DNA from: Aved-18 sp964606665
GTDB taxonomy: Bacteria; Cyanobacteriota; Vampirovibrionia; Obscuribacterales; Obscuribacteraceae
Direction of reading: 5' to 3'
DNA: 64,000 nt
Assembly: GCA_964606665.1 (NCBI GenBank)
Contig: CAZSHS010000005.1
Span: forward strand, 1-64,000
The notes below the pieces were generated by a model. The model was not told where the DNA came from, searched no databases, and saw only the letters and a program-made list of their open reading frames with translations. Both the position numbers and the translations under genes were made by a program. Below are positions 35,070-43,958 of this stretch, one piece after another (position 1 is the first letter of the stretch; every line of letters starts with the position of its first letter).

Positions 35070-36572
35070 ATGACCTACGCCTTGCTAATTACTGTTTTTG
35101 TCATATCCACCTGTGGATTAGTTTACGAACTAATCGCAGGCACGGTGGCGAGCTATTTACTTGGCGATTCAATCACACAGTTCTCAACTGTTATTGGCGT
35201 TTACTTATTCGCCATGGGAATAGGCTCCTACTTTTCTAAATATGTAGAGCGACGATTGGTTTTCACATTTGTTCAGGTCGAACTGATTGTGGGGCTTATA
35301 GGCGGCATTTCGGCGGCTCTTTTATTCTTCCTTTTTGAGCACGTTGAAAATTTTCGCATCTTGCTTTATAGCCTGGTAAGTATAATCGGCATTTTAATTG
35401 GGCTTGAGATTCCGCTTCTCATGCGTATTTTAAAAGACAAACTCGAATTCAAAGATCTGGTATCAAAGATCTTCACTTTCGATTATGTCGGAGCCTTGCT
35501 TGCGTCACTCTTGTTTCCGCTTGTACTTGTGCCGCATCTGGGGCTGGTTCGCTCTTCGATGCTATTTGGATTGCTCAACGTCTCAGTTGGACTCTGGACA
35601 ATTCATTTATTTAGAAAAGAGCTGCCCTGGTTAAATACTTTGCGTGCGACTGGTGCATCACTTGTAATAATTCTTGTAAGTGGATTTGCATTTGCAGATA
35701 AGCTGACTTCAATGGCAGAAGCTTCTAGTTATCAGGATTCGATTATTTATTCCACTTCGACCCCGTACCAAAGAATAGTCATTACTGGTGGTGGCAAGGA
35801 AATAAAGCTCTTTTTAAATGGCAACTTGCAATTTAGCTCCAAAGACGAATATCGCTATCACGAAGCGCTCATTCATCCAGCGATGGGGAGCATTGCAAAT
35901 CCAGAAAACGTGCTTGTTCTTGGCGGCGGCGACGGCATGGCCGTGCGCGAATTGCTCAAATATCCAAGCGTCAAGAATATTACCCTCGTTGACTTAGACG
36001 AGCAGATGACTAAAATCTTTCGCGATCAAAAAGCGTTCTCGCACCTGAACGATAATTCGCTTAGCAATCCAAAAGTGAAAATTATTAACGCAGACGCCTT
36101 TGTCTGGCTGCGTAAAAACAAAAATCAATTTGACTTTGTCTGTGTCGACTTTCCCGACCCGAGCAATTTTTCTCTAGGCAAACTTTATACAGATACTTTC
36201 TATGCGGCTTTGAAGAAGGCACTCAAACCAGACGGTCTGCTTGTCATACAAAGTACCTCACCATATTATGCAAAAAACTCTTTCTGGTGCGTGGTCAATA
36301 CCCTTGAAGCAGTCGGATACAAGACTCTTCCGTATCACGCTTATGTTCCCTCTTTTGGCGACTGGGGTTATGTTATGGCAAGCAACAAACCAGTCAAACT
36401 AGACTTTGATTATCCAACAGGATTGCGCTATATAAGCGCTGCCACAATGGAGCCAATGCTTTCGTTTCCAAAAGACATGCAACCAACTGTACACTGCGTC
36501 AACAAATTAAATAATCAAGCTCTCGTCCACCTATTCGAAAAAGAATGGGGCGAATATGTCGAAACGCATTAG
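35070..36572 (+). CDS. Spermidine synthase-like protein with an N-terminal polytopic membrane domain
   Basis: The first 210 or so residues of 500 form about seven membrane helices. The rest is a SpeE-type aminopropyltransferase domain. EYRYHEALIHPAM corresponds to the substrate gate, VLVLGGGDGMAVREL (GGGDG about 285-289) is the nucleotide-binding motif, and DFPDPSN (about 360-366) carries the family acidic residues. Spermidine synthases transfer aminopropyl from decarboxylated SAM to putrescine. Membrane-fused members have unproven substrates. No speD or speA/B genes are nearby. The end overlaps the FAD protein gene by 17 bases. Confidence 0.87.
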   Translation: MTYALLITVFVISTCGLVYELIAGTVASYLLGDSITQFSTVIGVYLFAMGIGSYFSKYVERRLVFTFVQVELIVGLIGGISAALLFFLFEHVENFRILLYSLVSIIGILIGLEIPLLMRILKDKLEFKDLVSKIFTFDYVGALLASLLFPLVLVPHLGLVRSSMLFGLLNVSVGLWTIHLFRKELPWLNTLRATGASLVIILVSGFAFADKLTSMAEASSYQDSIIYSTSTPYQRIVITGGGKEIKLFLNGNLQFSSKDEYRYHEALIHPAMGSIANPENVLVLGGGDGMAVRELLKYPSVKNITLVDLDEQMTKIFRDQKAFSHLNDNSLSNPKVKIINADAFVWLRKNKNQFDFVCVDFPDPSNFSLGKLYTDTFYAALKKALKPDGLLVIQSTSPYYAKNSFWCVVNTLEAVGYKTLPYHAYVPSFGDWGYVMASNKPVKLDFDYPTGLRYISAATMEPMLSFPKDMQPTVHCVNKLNNQALVHLFEKEWGEYVETH

Positions 36573-38223
36573 TAGAGCCAGTTTCCTCAAAGGTGCTGGC
36601 GCTCTTTTCTGGTCTCTTTCATCTGGTAATTGGTTATCGGGTTGTTCAACCAAACTCAATTTTCCCATTCGCTGGCTGGGTCCATCAATGGCAATGGGAC
36701 ACGCCATGCGCGACAAAACGCTTGTGCCATTTGATGGCGAGCCCAAAGACAAAAAGACTATCTACATAATAGGTGGTGGCATCGCCGGACTTTCGGCGGG
36801 ATGGTGGTTGAAAAAAAATGGATTTACCGATTTTCAAATTCTAGAATTAGAAAAAAAAGTTGGTGGCAATTCCACCTCGGGCTCTAACAATGTAAGCAAG
36901 TATCCATGGGGCGCACACTACGTTCCAGTGCCTAACGAAGAATCCAAATATGTGCGCGAATTCTTTCAAGAGATTGGCGTAATCAAAGGATTTGCAGAGG
37001 ACGGAAAAGCTATATATGACGAACTTTATTTGTGTCATGACCCCCAAGAACGCTTATTCAAAGATGGATCTTTTCAGGAAGGATTAGTTCCTCACAAAGG
37101 TCTTCAATCAGAAGATAAACTGCAAACACAGCGATTTTTCAAAATAGTTGAAGAGTTGCGCTACTCCAAAGGTTCCGATGGCAAGCCTGCATTCGCTATT
37201 CCTGTAGATTTAAGCTCAAAAGATCCAAAGTACACAGACCTCGATAAAATTTCGATGGCACAATGGCTCACTCAAAATAAATTCGATTCAAAACCTTTGA
37301 TGTGGTATGTTGAGTATTGCTGCAAGGACGATTACGGCTCAAATCCAGATACAGTCTCAGCTTGGGCTGGCTTGCATTATTTTGCCGGGCGTCGCGGCAA
37401 AGCTGCCAACGGCGAGCACAATACGGTCGTAACTTGGCCTGAGGGCAATGGATTTCTGGTCGAGAAATTGCGCGAAAAACTAAAAGACCATATCAAAACG
37501 GGTGAGATGGTCACTCAAATTTCAAATAGCGAAGGCGGTTTGAAAATCAGCACACAGAGCGGCGAAAACAAACAAGCATATAGTTGTGAATATGCTATTT
37601 TCGCTAGTCCGCGTTTTCTTTCTGGCTATTTAATCAAAGACTATCCTAAAACTTTACCCGGTTCGCTCTCACGTAAAGAAGCACTATCCTATGCACCATG
37701 GATAGTGGCTAACATCACTTTAAGTCGTATCCCGCCATCACGCGGAGTTCAGCCAGCCTGGGACAATGTTAGCTACTATAGTGAATCTTTGGGATATGTA
37801 AACGCCACCCACCAGGATATTTCGACCCGCTCGGCGAGCACCGTCATTACTTACTATTTGCCTCTAACAGGATTTGAGCCCAAAACAGGACGCGCAAAAC
37901 TTTTAAGTGACACCCCCGAGAAATGGCTCAAACACATAATCTTGGACCTGGATAAAATGCATCCAGATATTCAAACTTACATAAAAGAAGTCGAACTCTG
38001 GCCCTGGGGACATGGCATGATTCGTCCCACCGTTGGATACATTTGGGGCGAAAATAGACAATCTATGCAGGCTAATTTAGGCAATATTTATTTCGCTCAC
38101 TCAGACATGAGCGGAATATCTAATTTTGAAGAAGCTCAATACCAGGGAATCAAAGCGGCAGGACATATAATGGAGAAGTTGGGACACCAAGCACCTTCCA
38201 AAACAGAAAAGCAAAACTCATGA
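36556..38223 (+). CDS. FAD/NAD(P)-binding oxidoreductase, probable lipoprotein (amine oxidase-like)
   Basis: The 555 residues begin SKRISRASFLKGAG, a degenerate twin-arginine-like signal, and LSGC gives a good lipobox (Cys30). The FAD-binding dinucleotide fold has IIGGGIAGLSAGWWL (GGGIAG about 73-78) and then LELEKKVGGNSTSG. The C-terminus has GNIYFAHSDMSGISNFEEAQ, matching the FAD-contacting end of the amine oxidase / protoporphyrinogen oxidase superfamily. It would therefore act outside the inner membrane. Placement after a SpeE-like gene suggests oxidation of a polyamine-like product, an inference only. The stop overlaps the next ATG by 4 bases. Confidence 0.83.
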   Translation: MSKRISRASFLKGAGALFWSLSSGNWLSGCSTKLNFPIRWLGPSMAMGHAMRDKTLVPFDGEPKDKKTIYIIGGGIAGLSAGWWLKKNGFTDFQILELEKKVGGNSTSGSNNVSKYPWGAHYVPVPNEESKYVREFFQEIGVIKGFAEDGKAIYDELYLCHDPQERLFKDGSFQEGLVPHKGLQSEDKLQTQRFFKIVEELRYSKGSDGKPAFAIPVDLSSKDPKYTDLDKISMAQWLTQNKFDSKPLMWYVEYCCKDDYGSNPDTVSAWAGLHYFAGRRGKAANGEHNTVVTWPEGNGFLVEKLREKLKDHIKTGEMVTQISNSEGGLKISTQSGENKQAYSCEYAIFASPRFLSGYLIKDYPKTLPGSLSRKEALSYAPWIVANITLSRIPPSRGVQPAWDNVSYYSESLGYVNATHQDISTRSASTVITYYLPLTGFEPKTGRAKLLSDTPEKWLKHIILDLDKMHPDIQTYIKEVELWPWGHGMIRPTVGYIWGENRQSMQANLGNIYFAHSDMSGISNFEEAQYQGIKAAGHIMEKLGHQAPSKTEKQNS

Positions 38224-39356
38224 CCCAAACTCTATCCACGAGCCAAAATAAATCAGAGTCAACCTGGCAAAACCAGGCGTGGCTTGCATCGGCCAATTGG
38301 GATAGTTTGTTTATTTTAGCACCTGCGTTTATTACATCGGCGCTTGTAATTTGCTTTCGTCCATTCTTTGAAAATAGTTCGAATTTGCCATTGTGGGCGT
38401 GGGTAGCGCTCGTCATGATGGTTGATGTGGCGCACGTTTACGCCACATTGTTCAGGACATATTTAGACAAAGAGGCAGTAAAGAAAAACAAGTCGCTGCT
38501 TATAGCCATTCCACTTGCATGTTGGGCAGTTGGAGCACTTCTGTACAGCGTCTCCACAGGCGGCGACGGCAACTTATTCTGGCGATCACTTGCATATCTT
38601 GCTGTCTTTCATTTTATTCGCCAACAATATGGCTTCATGGCTTTGTATTCGCGCAAAGATTCGGATCTCGCGCGTAAATTCAAATACCTAGATGGCGCCT
38701 GCCTTTACCTTGCCACCATTTATCCAATTCTTTACTGGCACACTCATTTGCCCAGAAACTTCAACTGGTTTGTTGCAGGTGACTTTGCAACCACACTACC
38801 TGAAATCGCTTCTCATGCCGCTTTGTGCATTTACTTGGTGGTGGCAGCAAGTTACATTGTCAAAGAAATTTGGCTTTACGCAAAACAAAAAACATTCAAT
38901 ATACCGCGTAACTTGCTCATCGCAGGAACAGCTCTAAGTTGGTGGGTTGGAATAGTTTCTATAAATTCAGACATGGCTTTCACCCTTACAAACGTAGTGA
39001 GTCACGGCATTCCTTACATGGCGCTTGTTTGGCTTTATCACAGCAACAAATCGAGTCACAATCCAAATTTATCGAATCAAAAGCCCTCGTTAGTTGGACA
39101 AATATTTCTCTCTTACGTACCAGCGTTTGTAATGTTTCTAATTCTTCTTGCATTTCTTGAAGAAGGGCTCTGGGACGGGTTTATCTGGCGCGAACATCTA
39201 GCATTCTTCGGTCCTTTTGGTGCTTTGCCCGCAATAAATGATCCTGCAATACTTTCAATACTGATACCATTTCTGGCACTACCACAATCGGTGCACTACG
39301 TACTAGACGGCTTCATTTGGCGAGTGAAAGAGCGCGGCAATGTTTGGTCAGCTTGA
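38220..39356 (+). CDS. Polytopic membrane protein with conserved-looking histidines
   Basis: The 378-residue protein has about nine or ten hydrophobic segments. It contains several His residues in or near helices: DVAHVYATLFRTYLD, AVFHFIRQQYGF, SHGIPYMALVWLYH and QSVHYVLDGFIWR. Such spacing could bind a metal, as in membrane di-iron or carotenoid-cleaving enzymes, but I cannot place it in a known family. Its ATG overlaps the FAD protein stop (ATGA), so it almost certainly belongs to the same pathway. The following gene has its ribosome binding site at the end of this one. Confidence 0.75.
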   Translation: MTQTLSTSQNKSESTWQNQAWLASANWDSLFILAPAFITSALVICFRPFFENSSNLPLWAWVALVMMVDVAHVYATLFRTYLDKEAVKKNKSLLIAIPLACWAVGALLYSVSTGGDGNLFWRSLAYLAVFHFIRQQYGFMALYSRKDSDLARKFKYLDGACLYLATIYPILYWHTHLPRNFNWFVAGDFATTLPEIASHAALCIYLVVAASYIVKEIWLYAKQKTFNIPRNLLIAGTALSWWVGIVSINSDMAFTLTNVVSHGIPYMALVWLYHSNKSSHNPNLSNQKPSLVGQIFLSYVPAFVMFLILLAFLEEGLWDGFIWREHLAFFGPFGALPAINDPAILSILIPFLALPQSVHYVLDGFIWRVKERGNVWSA

Positions 39357-39366
39357 GGAAGTCAAC

Positions 39367-41184
39367 ATGACAGACAGAAAAGAAGAGACTAAATCTCAGG
39401 AAGTTCCCTCCGATAGAAAACTTGAAATTTCTGCTAGTGAGCTAGAAATTGCAGAAAGTGGATTGAACACGGATGAAAATCAGAACATTCACAAAATTAC
39501 GCAAGCCGTTCACAATCTAGAAATGTCCGCTACCAACCTGATAGTGCCAAAATCAAGCTCTGAATCGCTTGGTCTCATTGATGAAGAAAAAGGAATTATA
39601 CATACGGGTGCCGGAATGCTTCCTATTATTCCCGACGAATCTTCGCTTTCCTATGCTGAAAAATTGAAGGCGATAAGACCAGCAAAATCAGAATCCGAAC
39701 TCGAAAAGAAAAAAGCCGATGCAACTCTTGAATGGATGCGAGACAAAGGTTTTGATGCGGTAAAAGATTTTGAGTTTAGACCTTCGCCTTTGCCTCTTGC
39801 AGAAAACGCCGCAGAGTATGCAGATGACAGATTACCTGCAATTTCAGAAAATCAAATCGGACTCTATAATGCCAGGCGGCAAGTAAATGGACAAGTTCTT
39901 TTCGAATCTGGAATAAGCACTAATGTAATATCAAATCCATGGCAAGCATTTAAAACCTTACCGCCTGAGCAACAGCGCGGAATTGTCGAAGCTTTTCAAA
40001 AAGCTCAGAATGTTGCACAAGATTCGATTCACGAAACGGCTGACGATATTTTGAATAGAACATTGGACGGTTACATTGATACTGTCAAATTTCCCATTAA
40101 TATCGCACTGGGCGTCGGAAATAGTTTGTGGCAGATTCTAGAATTCGAGCACGACCTGCTCCTTGAGCCCGCGCGCGCGCAGGAAAAAAGCGCTACAGTC
40201 GGAACAAGTATTGGCAAAGCTCTGGTGATAGGAGTGAAGCTTTGGTCGGGATTAGTAGATTACGGGTCAGATGTTCATGAAGAGAAGGATTATAGACGAC
40301 CGCTCCAAGATTTAGGCAATGTCTTAAACTCTTGGTTTGAATCTTTGACTCCAGGCGATCAAATGAATGCGTTGGCAGGCATATCGGCTGGATTTGGCAT
40401 AGGCGCCCTGGGAAACCAAATCAAACAGTTATCAAAGCCTGGAATCTTCCTGCAATTTCTAGAAGAAGCTGCCGAATCTGCTCCAAAAAATCCTGAAACC
40501 GAACGAAAATTCTCAGCAACAATAACTAAGATTCTAGATTTCGTAGCGAATAAAAAACGTGTTGCCACTACAGACGGTATCGCTGCTCCCGCTGACAAAA
40601 TAGAAGATTATATTCTACGGATGGTAGGTCGAAATGGCATTCACATGCCTGAACGTCGCCCTCTCTTCTTAGCACCTGGCGAAAATCGCATCTTAAAACC
40701 TTATGAAGTCGAAGCTCTTGGCGGATTGCAAACCCTCGAACGAATGAATGAGGCAGAATTAGCTAATCTGAGCATTAAGCGCTTTGAAATGCCAAAAATG
40801 ATTTTAGAGACTGACCCATTTTCATTTTTGGCAAAAATACCAGGAGATCCAAGAGCATGGGTTCAGGCATCGAGTGCTGAAGAAGGCGTAGTTGTTTTAC
40901 AATACATCGGATCTGGAAATCTGCCAACAGGGACGGGAAATATACTCCTAAGCGAATGTTTAAAAGGCCACGGTCAAATTCCGTGGAAGAGACTGCATCT
41001 AAAAACCGTACTAAATGAAGAGTCGCTTGAAGCATTTTATCAAGGTGCACTACCCGAGGAAATTTTAGTTGGGCGCATGTCTATTAAAACCTTACATGAG
41101 TTGGAAGTTAAAGTTAAGAGCATGAATTACAAATGGGACCAGGGACTAAAGAAGCTAGACATAATTATAGAAACTGAGCGGTAA
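39367..41184 (+). CDS. Large protein with a possible polymorphic-toxin-like C-terminus
   Basis: I start at the ATG at 39367, 6 bases after GAGGAAG, giving 605 residues. The first 170 are charged and helical. The middle (about 205-370) contains Gly/Ala-rich weakly hydrophobic stretches (NIALGVGNSLWQI; KALVIGVKLWSGLVDYG; LAGISAGFGIGALG). The last 110 or so residues form a separate module (GTGNILLSECLKGHG, LNEESLEAFYQGALPEE, LVGRM). Its pattern resembles C-terminal toxin domains I have seen in polymorphic toxins, but the family is not certain. No N-terminal secretion domain is recognised. A 120-residue gene follows after 4 bases. Confidence 0.6.
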   Translation: MTDRKEETKSQEVPSDRKLEISASELEIAESGLNTDENQNIHKITQAVHNLEMSATNLIVPKSSSESLGLIDEEKGIIHTGAGMLPIIPDESSLSYAEKLKAIRPAKSESELEKKKADATLEWMRDKGFDAVKDFEFRPSPLPLAENAAEYADDRLPAISENQIGLYNARRQVNGQVLFESGISTNVISNPWQAFKTLPPEQQRGIVEAFQKAQNVAQDSIHETADDILNRTLDGYIDTVKFPINIALGVGNSLWQILEFEHDLLLEPARAQEKSATVGTSIGKALVIGVKLWSGLVDYGSDVHEEKDYRRPLQDLGNVLNSWFESLTPGDQMNALAGISAGFGIGALGNQIKQLSKPGIFLQFLEEAAESAPKNPETERKFSATITKILDFVANKKRVATTDGIAAPADKIEDYILRMVGRNGIHMPERRPLFLAPGENRILKPYEVEALGGLQTLERMNEAELANLSIKRFEMPKMILETDPFSFLAKIPGDPRAWVQASSAEEGVVVLQYIGSGNLPTGTGNILLSECLKGHGQIPWKRLHLKTVLNEESLEAFYQGALPEEILVGRMSIKTLHELEVKVKSMNYKWDQGLKKLDIIIETER

Positions 41185-41188
41185 TCAT

Positions 41189-41551
41189 ATGACTGAAATT
41201 AACAAGCTATTTTTAGAGCGGGATCAAAGGGTGATTGAATCGACGCCTTTCGAGCCCCATTCTAAGCCTATTTTTAATGCACTCAGATCTCATTTATTTT
41301 GGGCGGATGAGGTTCCCAGGGGAATTACCGTCGATGCTTTAGAAACTATTGGCGATCTCCAAATAGCTAGAGCACATTTGCATCATGGCCTTAAATTGCA
41401 TCATCTGCTAGATCCTGATGTTTTTATTCGAGTTTGGAATCAAGCATTATCAGAAAATATAAAGTGGAATGGTTTTCAGCGCTTGGAATTGAGTTTCGAT
41501 GATAAGGCTTATTACGAACAATGCCTTGCAAAGGACACTACTTTTGAATAA
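41189..41551 (+). CDS. Small acidic/His-rich protein, possible immunity partner
   Basis: The 120-residue soluble protein has no recognised domain. It contains a His-rich helix (RAHLHHGLKLHHLLDPD) and ends LSFDDKAYYEQCLAKD plus five residues. Close spacing (4 bases) to the large upstream gene and its small size fit an immunity protein of a toxin/immunity pair. A 16-codon fragment right after it repeats its last residues, which would fit loss of a paralogue. The assignment is inferred from context only. Confidence 0.6.
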   Translation: MTEINKLFLERDQRVIESTPFEPHSKPIFNALRSHLFWADEVPRGITVDALETIGDLQIARAHLHHGLKLHHLLDPDVFIRVWNQALSENIKWNGFQRLELSFDDKAYYEQCLAKDTTFE

Positions 41552-41556
41552 AACAA

Positions 41557-41607
41557 ATGATGAAACATGACAAAGATTATTACGACCATTGTTTGAGGGA
41601 CGAATAA
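41557..41607 (+). pseudogene. Remnant resembling the end of the preceding gene
   Basis: A 16-codon frame ending at TAA 41605-41607 encodes DKDYYDHCLRDE. This closely matches DKAYYEQCLAKD at the end of the gene at 41189-41551. The frame is too short to be a full gene and looks like the 3' tail left after deletion of a tandem paralogue. Confidence 0.5.
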
Positions 41608-41612
41608 GAAGT

Positions 41613-42206
41613 CTAGCTCGACATCAAGCCTCGAAAGAAAACTTGCAAGAGCTTCCTGAGTGCAGGTTCGCGATCCTGCTCAATAAAATAAACGACTAAA
41701 GATGGATGATGAAAACTTGTGGTGGCATCCAAGATCTGTTCGACGATTTCTTGAGCATCGCCGCGAATTAGTTTCTGAACCAATGCGCGCTCGACCAAAT
41801 CTTTCAACTGCAAACGCATCGTACTTATATGATGCTGAACAAAAGGTTTATCGATTTGCGCGCAAAAATTGAAAGCGCGATACAACTCTGGATCGAATTG
41901 GACTTTCTCTCGCTTTGCTTTGTGCAACTCGACGCACCAATTGGTAATGCACTCTAAAGGGTCTTTAGATGGGTCACAATGCGCGGCAAGCTTTTCGTCC
42001 ACATCTAATAGCCACTTTTCTGTCACCGCATCAAATAGGGCAGCTTTGTCGGCGAAGTGACTATACAAGGCCGCGTGAGTTACACCCAAATCCTTCGCAA
42101 TGTCGCTCAGTCGGACTTTCTCGTACCCAAACTTGCGCATCCGCTCGATTGTACAAGCGATGGCTTTTTGTTTTAATTGGTCGGATGTAAGTCCAGTTTT
42201 GGGCAT
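41613..42206 (-). CDS. TetR family transcriptional regulator
   Basis: The 197-residue protein has an N-terminal TetR helix-turn-helix at about 10-58 (VRLSDIAKDLGVTHAALYSHFADKAALFDAVT as the core, in two parts) and a helical ligand-binding domain. It is divergent from the SDR gene at 42334. The 127-base gap holds a perfect 11-bp inverted repeat, so it likely represses both its own gene and the SDR gene, and the ligand is unknown. Confidence 0.9.
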   Translation of the reverse strand: MPKTGLTSDQLKQKAIACTIERMRKFGYEKVRLSDIAKDLGVTHAALYSHFADKAALFDAVTEKWLLDVDEKLAAHCDPSKDPLECITNWCVELHKAKREKVQFDPELYRAFNFCAQIDKPFVQHHISTMRLQLKDLVERALVQKLIRGDAQEIVEQILDATTSFHHPSLVVYFIEQDREPALRKLLQVFFRGLMSS

Positions 42207-42244
42207 TTGGCGATTTTATTAGCCGATTAGGTCGTTTATCTTTA

Positions 42245-42274
42245 TATCTTACAAAACTTGCCATTTGTAAGATA
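42245..42274. promoter_or_regulatory. Probable TetR operator (11-bp perfect inverted repeat)
   Basis: The arms TATCTTACAAA (42245-42255) and TTTGTAAGATA (42264-42274) are perfect complements around an 8-base spacer. The size and place, between a TetR gene and its divergent target, fit a TetR-family operator. Related half-sites TTACAA (42287-42292) and TTGTAA (42310-42315) suggest a second, weaker site closer to the SDR gene. Confidence 0.75.
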
Positions 42275-42333
42275 CCCATGCTATAGTTACAAATAACAAA
42301 AAACGTAAGTTGTAATCATCCAGGGAGGAACCT

Positions 42334-43101
42334 ATGAAGATATCAAACAACACTATCCTTATTACAGGTGGAACGAGCGGAATCGGCAGAGGACTCGCCG
42401 AGGCCCTACACAAGAAGAACAATAAAGTCATTATCGCCGGGCGCCGCAAAAATCTTTTAGATGAAATCAACGCCAAAAATCCGGGCATGGAAGGTATCGA
42501 AATCGATGTGTCCGACCAAAAACAAATTGAAAAATTCGCAGCCACGGTCAAAAACAAATATCCAGAGTTGAATGTACTTATTAATAACGCTGGTATCACT
42601 ACACTTGAAGATTGGGACAACGACAACGTAGACGTTTCAGCCATTCACAACTTGATTGCGACCAACATCTCTGCCGTTATCGGCTTGACCGCCGCACTTT
42701 TGCCACAGCTCAAGAAAAACTCAAATCCAGCGGTTATCACAACTACATCTGGATTGGCGTTTATCCCGCTTGCGATAGCTCCGACCTATAGCGCCACTAA
42801 AGCGTTTTTGCATTCATGGTTGCAGTCGCTGCGTTATCAGTTACGCGACTCTGGTGTTGAAATTTTGGAATTGGCACCACCATATGTTGCTACCGAATTT
42901 GGTGGCGAACAACAAGCAAACGATCCGCGCGCAATGCCGCTCAACGAATACGTATCGGAAGTGATGCAAATTCTAGAAAGTGGCAAAATGCCCGATGGAG
43001 AGATTCTTGTAGAGCGCGTCAAAGATTTTCGCATTGCCGAAAGAAATGGTTCGTATAGCAACTTCTTTGAAGAGTTGAACAAAATGTTCAGCAATCACTA
43101 G
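42334..43101 (+). CDS. Short-chain dehydrogenase/reductase (DltE-like)
   Basis: The 255 residues show the classical SDR signature. TGGTSGIG (11-18) binds NAD(P), NNAG follows (about 86-89), and the catalytic pair is Tyr152-xxx-Lys156 in YSATK, with a Ser in TTTSGLAF upstream. DltE-type members have this arrangement and C-terminus. The reaction is an oxidation or reduction of an alcohol/carbonyl on an unknown substrate. GGGAGGAA precedes the ATG. It is divergent from the TetR gene and converges on the HTH gene with a 6-base gap. Confidence 0.9.
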   Translation: MKISNNTILITGGTSGIGRGLAEALHKKNNKVIIAGRRKNLLDEINAKNPGMEGIEIDVSDQKQIEKFAATVKNKYPELNVLINNAGITTLEDWDNDNVDVSAIHNLIATNISAVIGLTAALLPQLKKNSNPAVITTTSGLAFIPLAIAPTYSATKAFLHSWLQSLRYQLRDSGVEILELAPPYVATEFGGEQQANDPRAMPLNEYVSEVMQILESGKMPDGEILVERVKDFRIAERNGSYSNFFEELNKMFSNH

Positions 43102-43107
43102 ATTTGG

Positions 43108-43941
43108 TTATGCTTTTTGCGTTCTAATCTTTTGAGTTTCATTCGCCAATAAATTCAGATACTCTTTGAGTGGCAATTGATGAGCTTGGGCGAGAGCTTC
43201 CAAACATTTCAAGGAAGCACTTTCCCCATTCTCAATTCTCCTCACCTGCCGTTCAGAAAGCCCTAGAATATCACGCTGACCAAGATTTTTTTTATACCGG
43301 ATGTTGGCAATAGCTTTTCCGAAAAGCTCATCATGAGCAATTTTCTGAAGCAAATATTTATTTCCCAATTCGGGATTGAGAGTAATCTGCAGAATTTCCA
43401 AATCAAATTGCGTATCGAACTCTGCCCACTCAATAATAGCGCCCTCCTCTGAAATCGAAAATTCTCGACGCTTATTTTTCGGAATTCTACTCAACGCCTT
43501 TATAGACGCAAACGGCACTACGATAGTGTTCAACGCACAATCCTGTACATATAATTGATCATCAAAAACTGCAGCATCAGCGATTAATTTATCCTGGACG
43601 CCATATCTCCAGGCAGTTAGGATACGCTTTGGAACTACCCAATTCGAAAATACCAATAAATTTCGAAGAGTGCGTAAATCCGCCATATCCAGAATGCGAG
43701 TAATCCAATTTTGATTTTGCTCTTCTCTTATCAATAGCGCTTTCAACTGATGTTTATTATTTGCACTATGAATTAAGGGAGCCAAATCGTTTACTCCTAG
43801 TGAGTTTGATATCAAAAATAGATTTTTAGATGATGCAGAAATCTTATTCTTTTTACTTTCCGAACCAATGAATTCGATTTGAGCAAAACCACTCAAATGT
43901 TTGCGAACAATACTTTCTGAATCGTTCGCAACGATTCGCAT
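43108..43941 (-). CDS. DUF2442-like protein with C-terminal HTH, putative antitoxin
   Basis: I start at the ATG at 43941 (277 residues), preceded by AAAGAAGAG. In-frame starts at 43962, 43971 or 43986 are possible and would overlap the upstream gene. The first 110 residues are unknown. About 125-220 resembles DUF2442 (VQDCALNTIVVPFASIKALS; IIEWAEFDTQFDLEIL). The C-terminus is an XRE-type helix-turn-helix (LGQRDILGLSERQVRRIENG). DUF4160 and DUF2442 genes are commonly paired and considered toxin-antitoxin-like. The HTH suggests autoregulation, which is an inference. Confidence 0.7.
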   Translation of the reverse strand: MRIVANDSESIVRKHLSGFAQIEFIGSESKKNKISASSKNLFLISNSLGVNDLAPLIHSANNKHQLKALLIREEQNQNWITRILDMADLRTLRNLLVFSNWVVPKRILTAWRYGVQDKLIADAAVFDDQLYVQDCALNTIVVPFASIKALSRIPKNKRREFSISEEGAIIEWAEFDTQFDLEILQITLNPELGNKYLLQKIAHDELFGKAIANIRYKKNLGQRDILGLSERQVRRIENGESASLKCLEALAQAHQLPLKEYLNLLANETQKIRTQKA

Positions 43942-43958
43942 TTCGCACTCTTCTTTGA

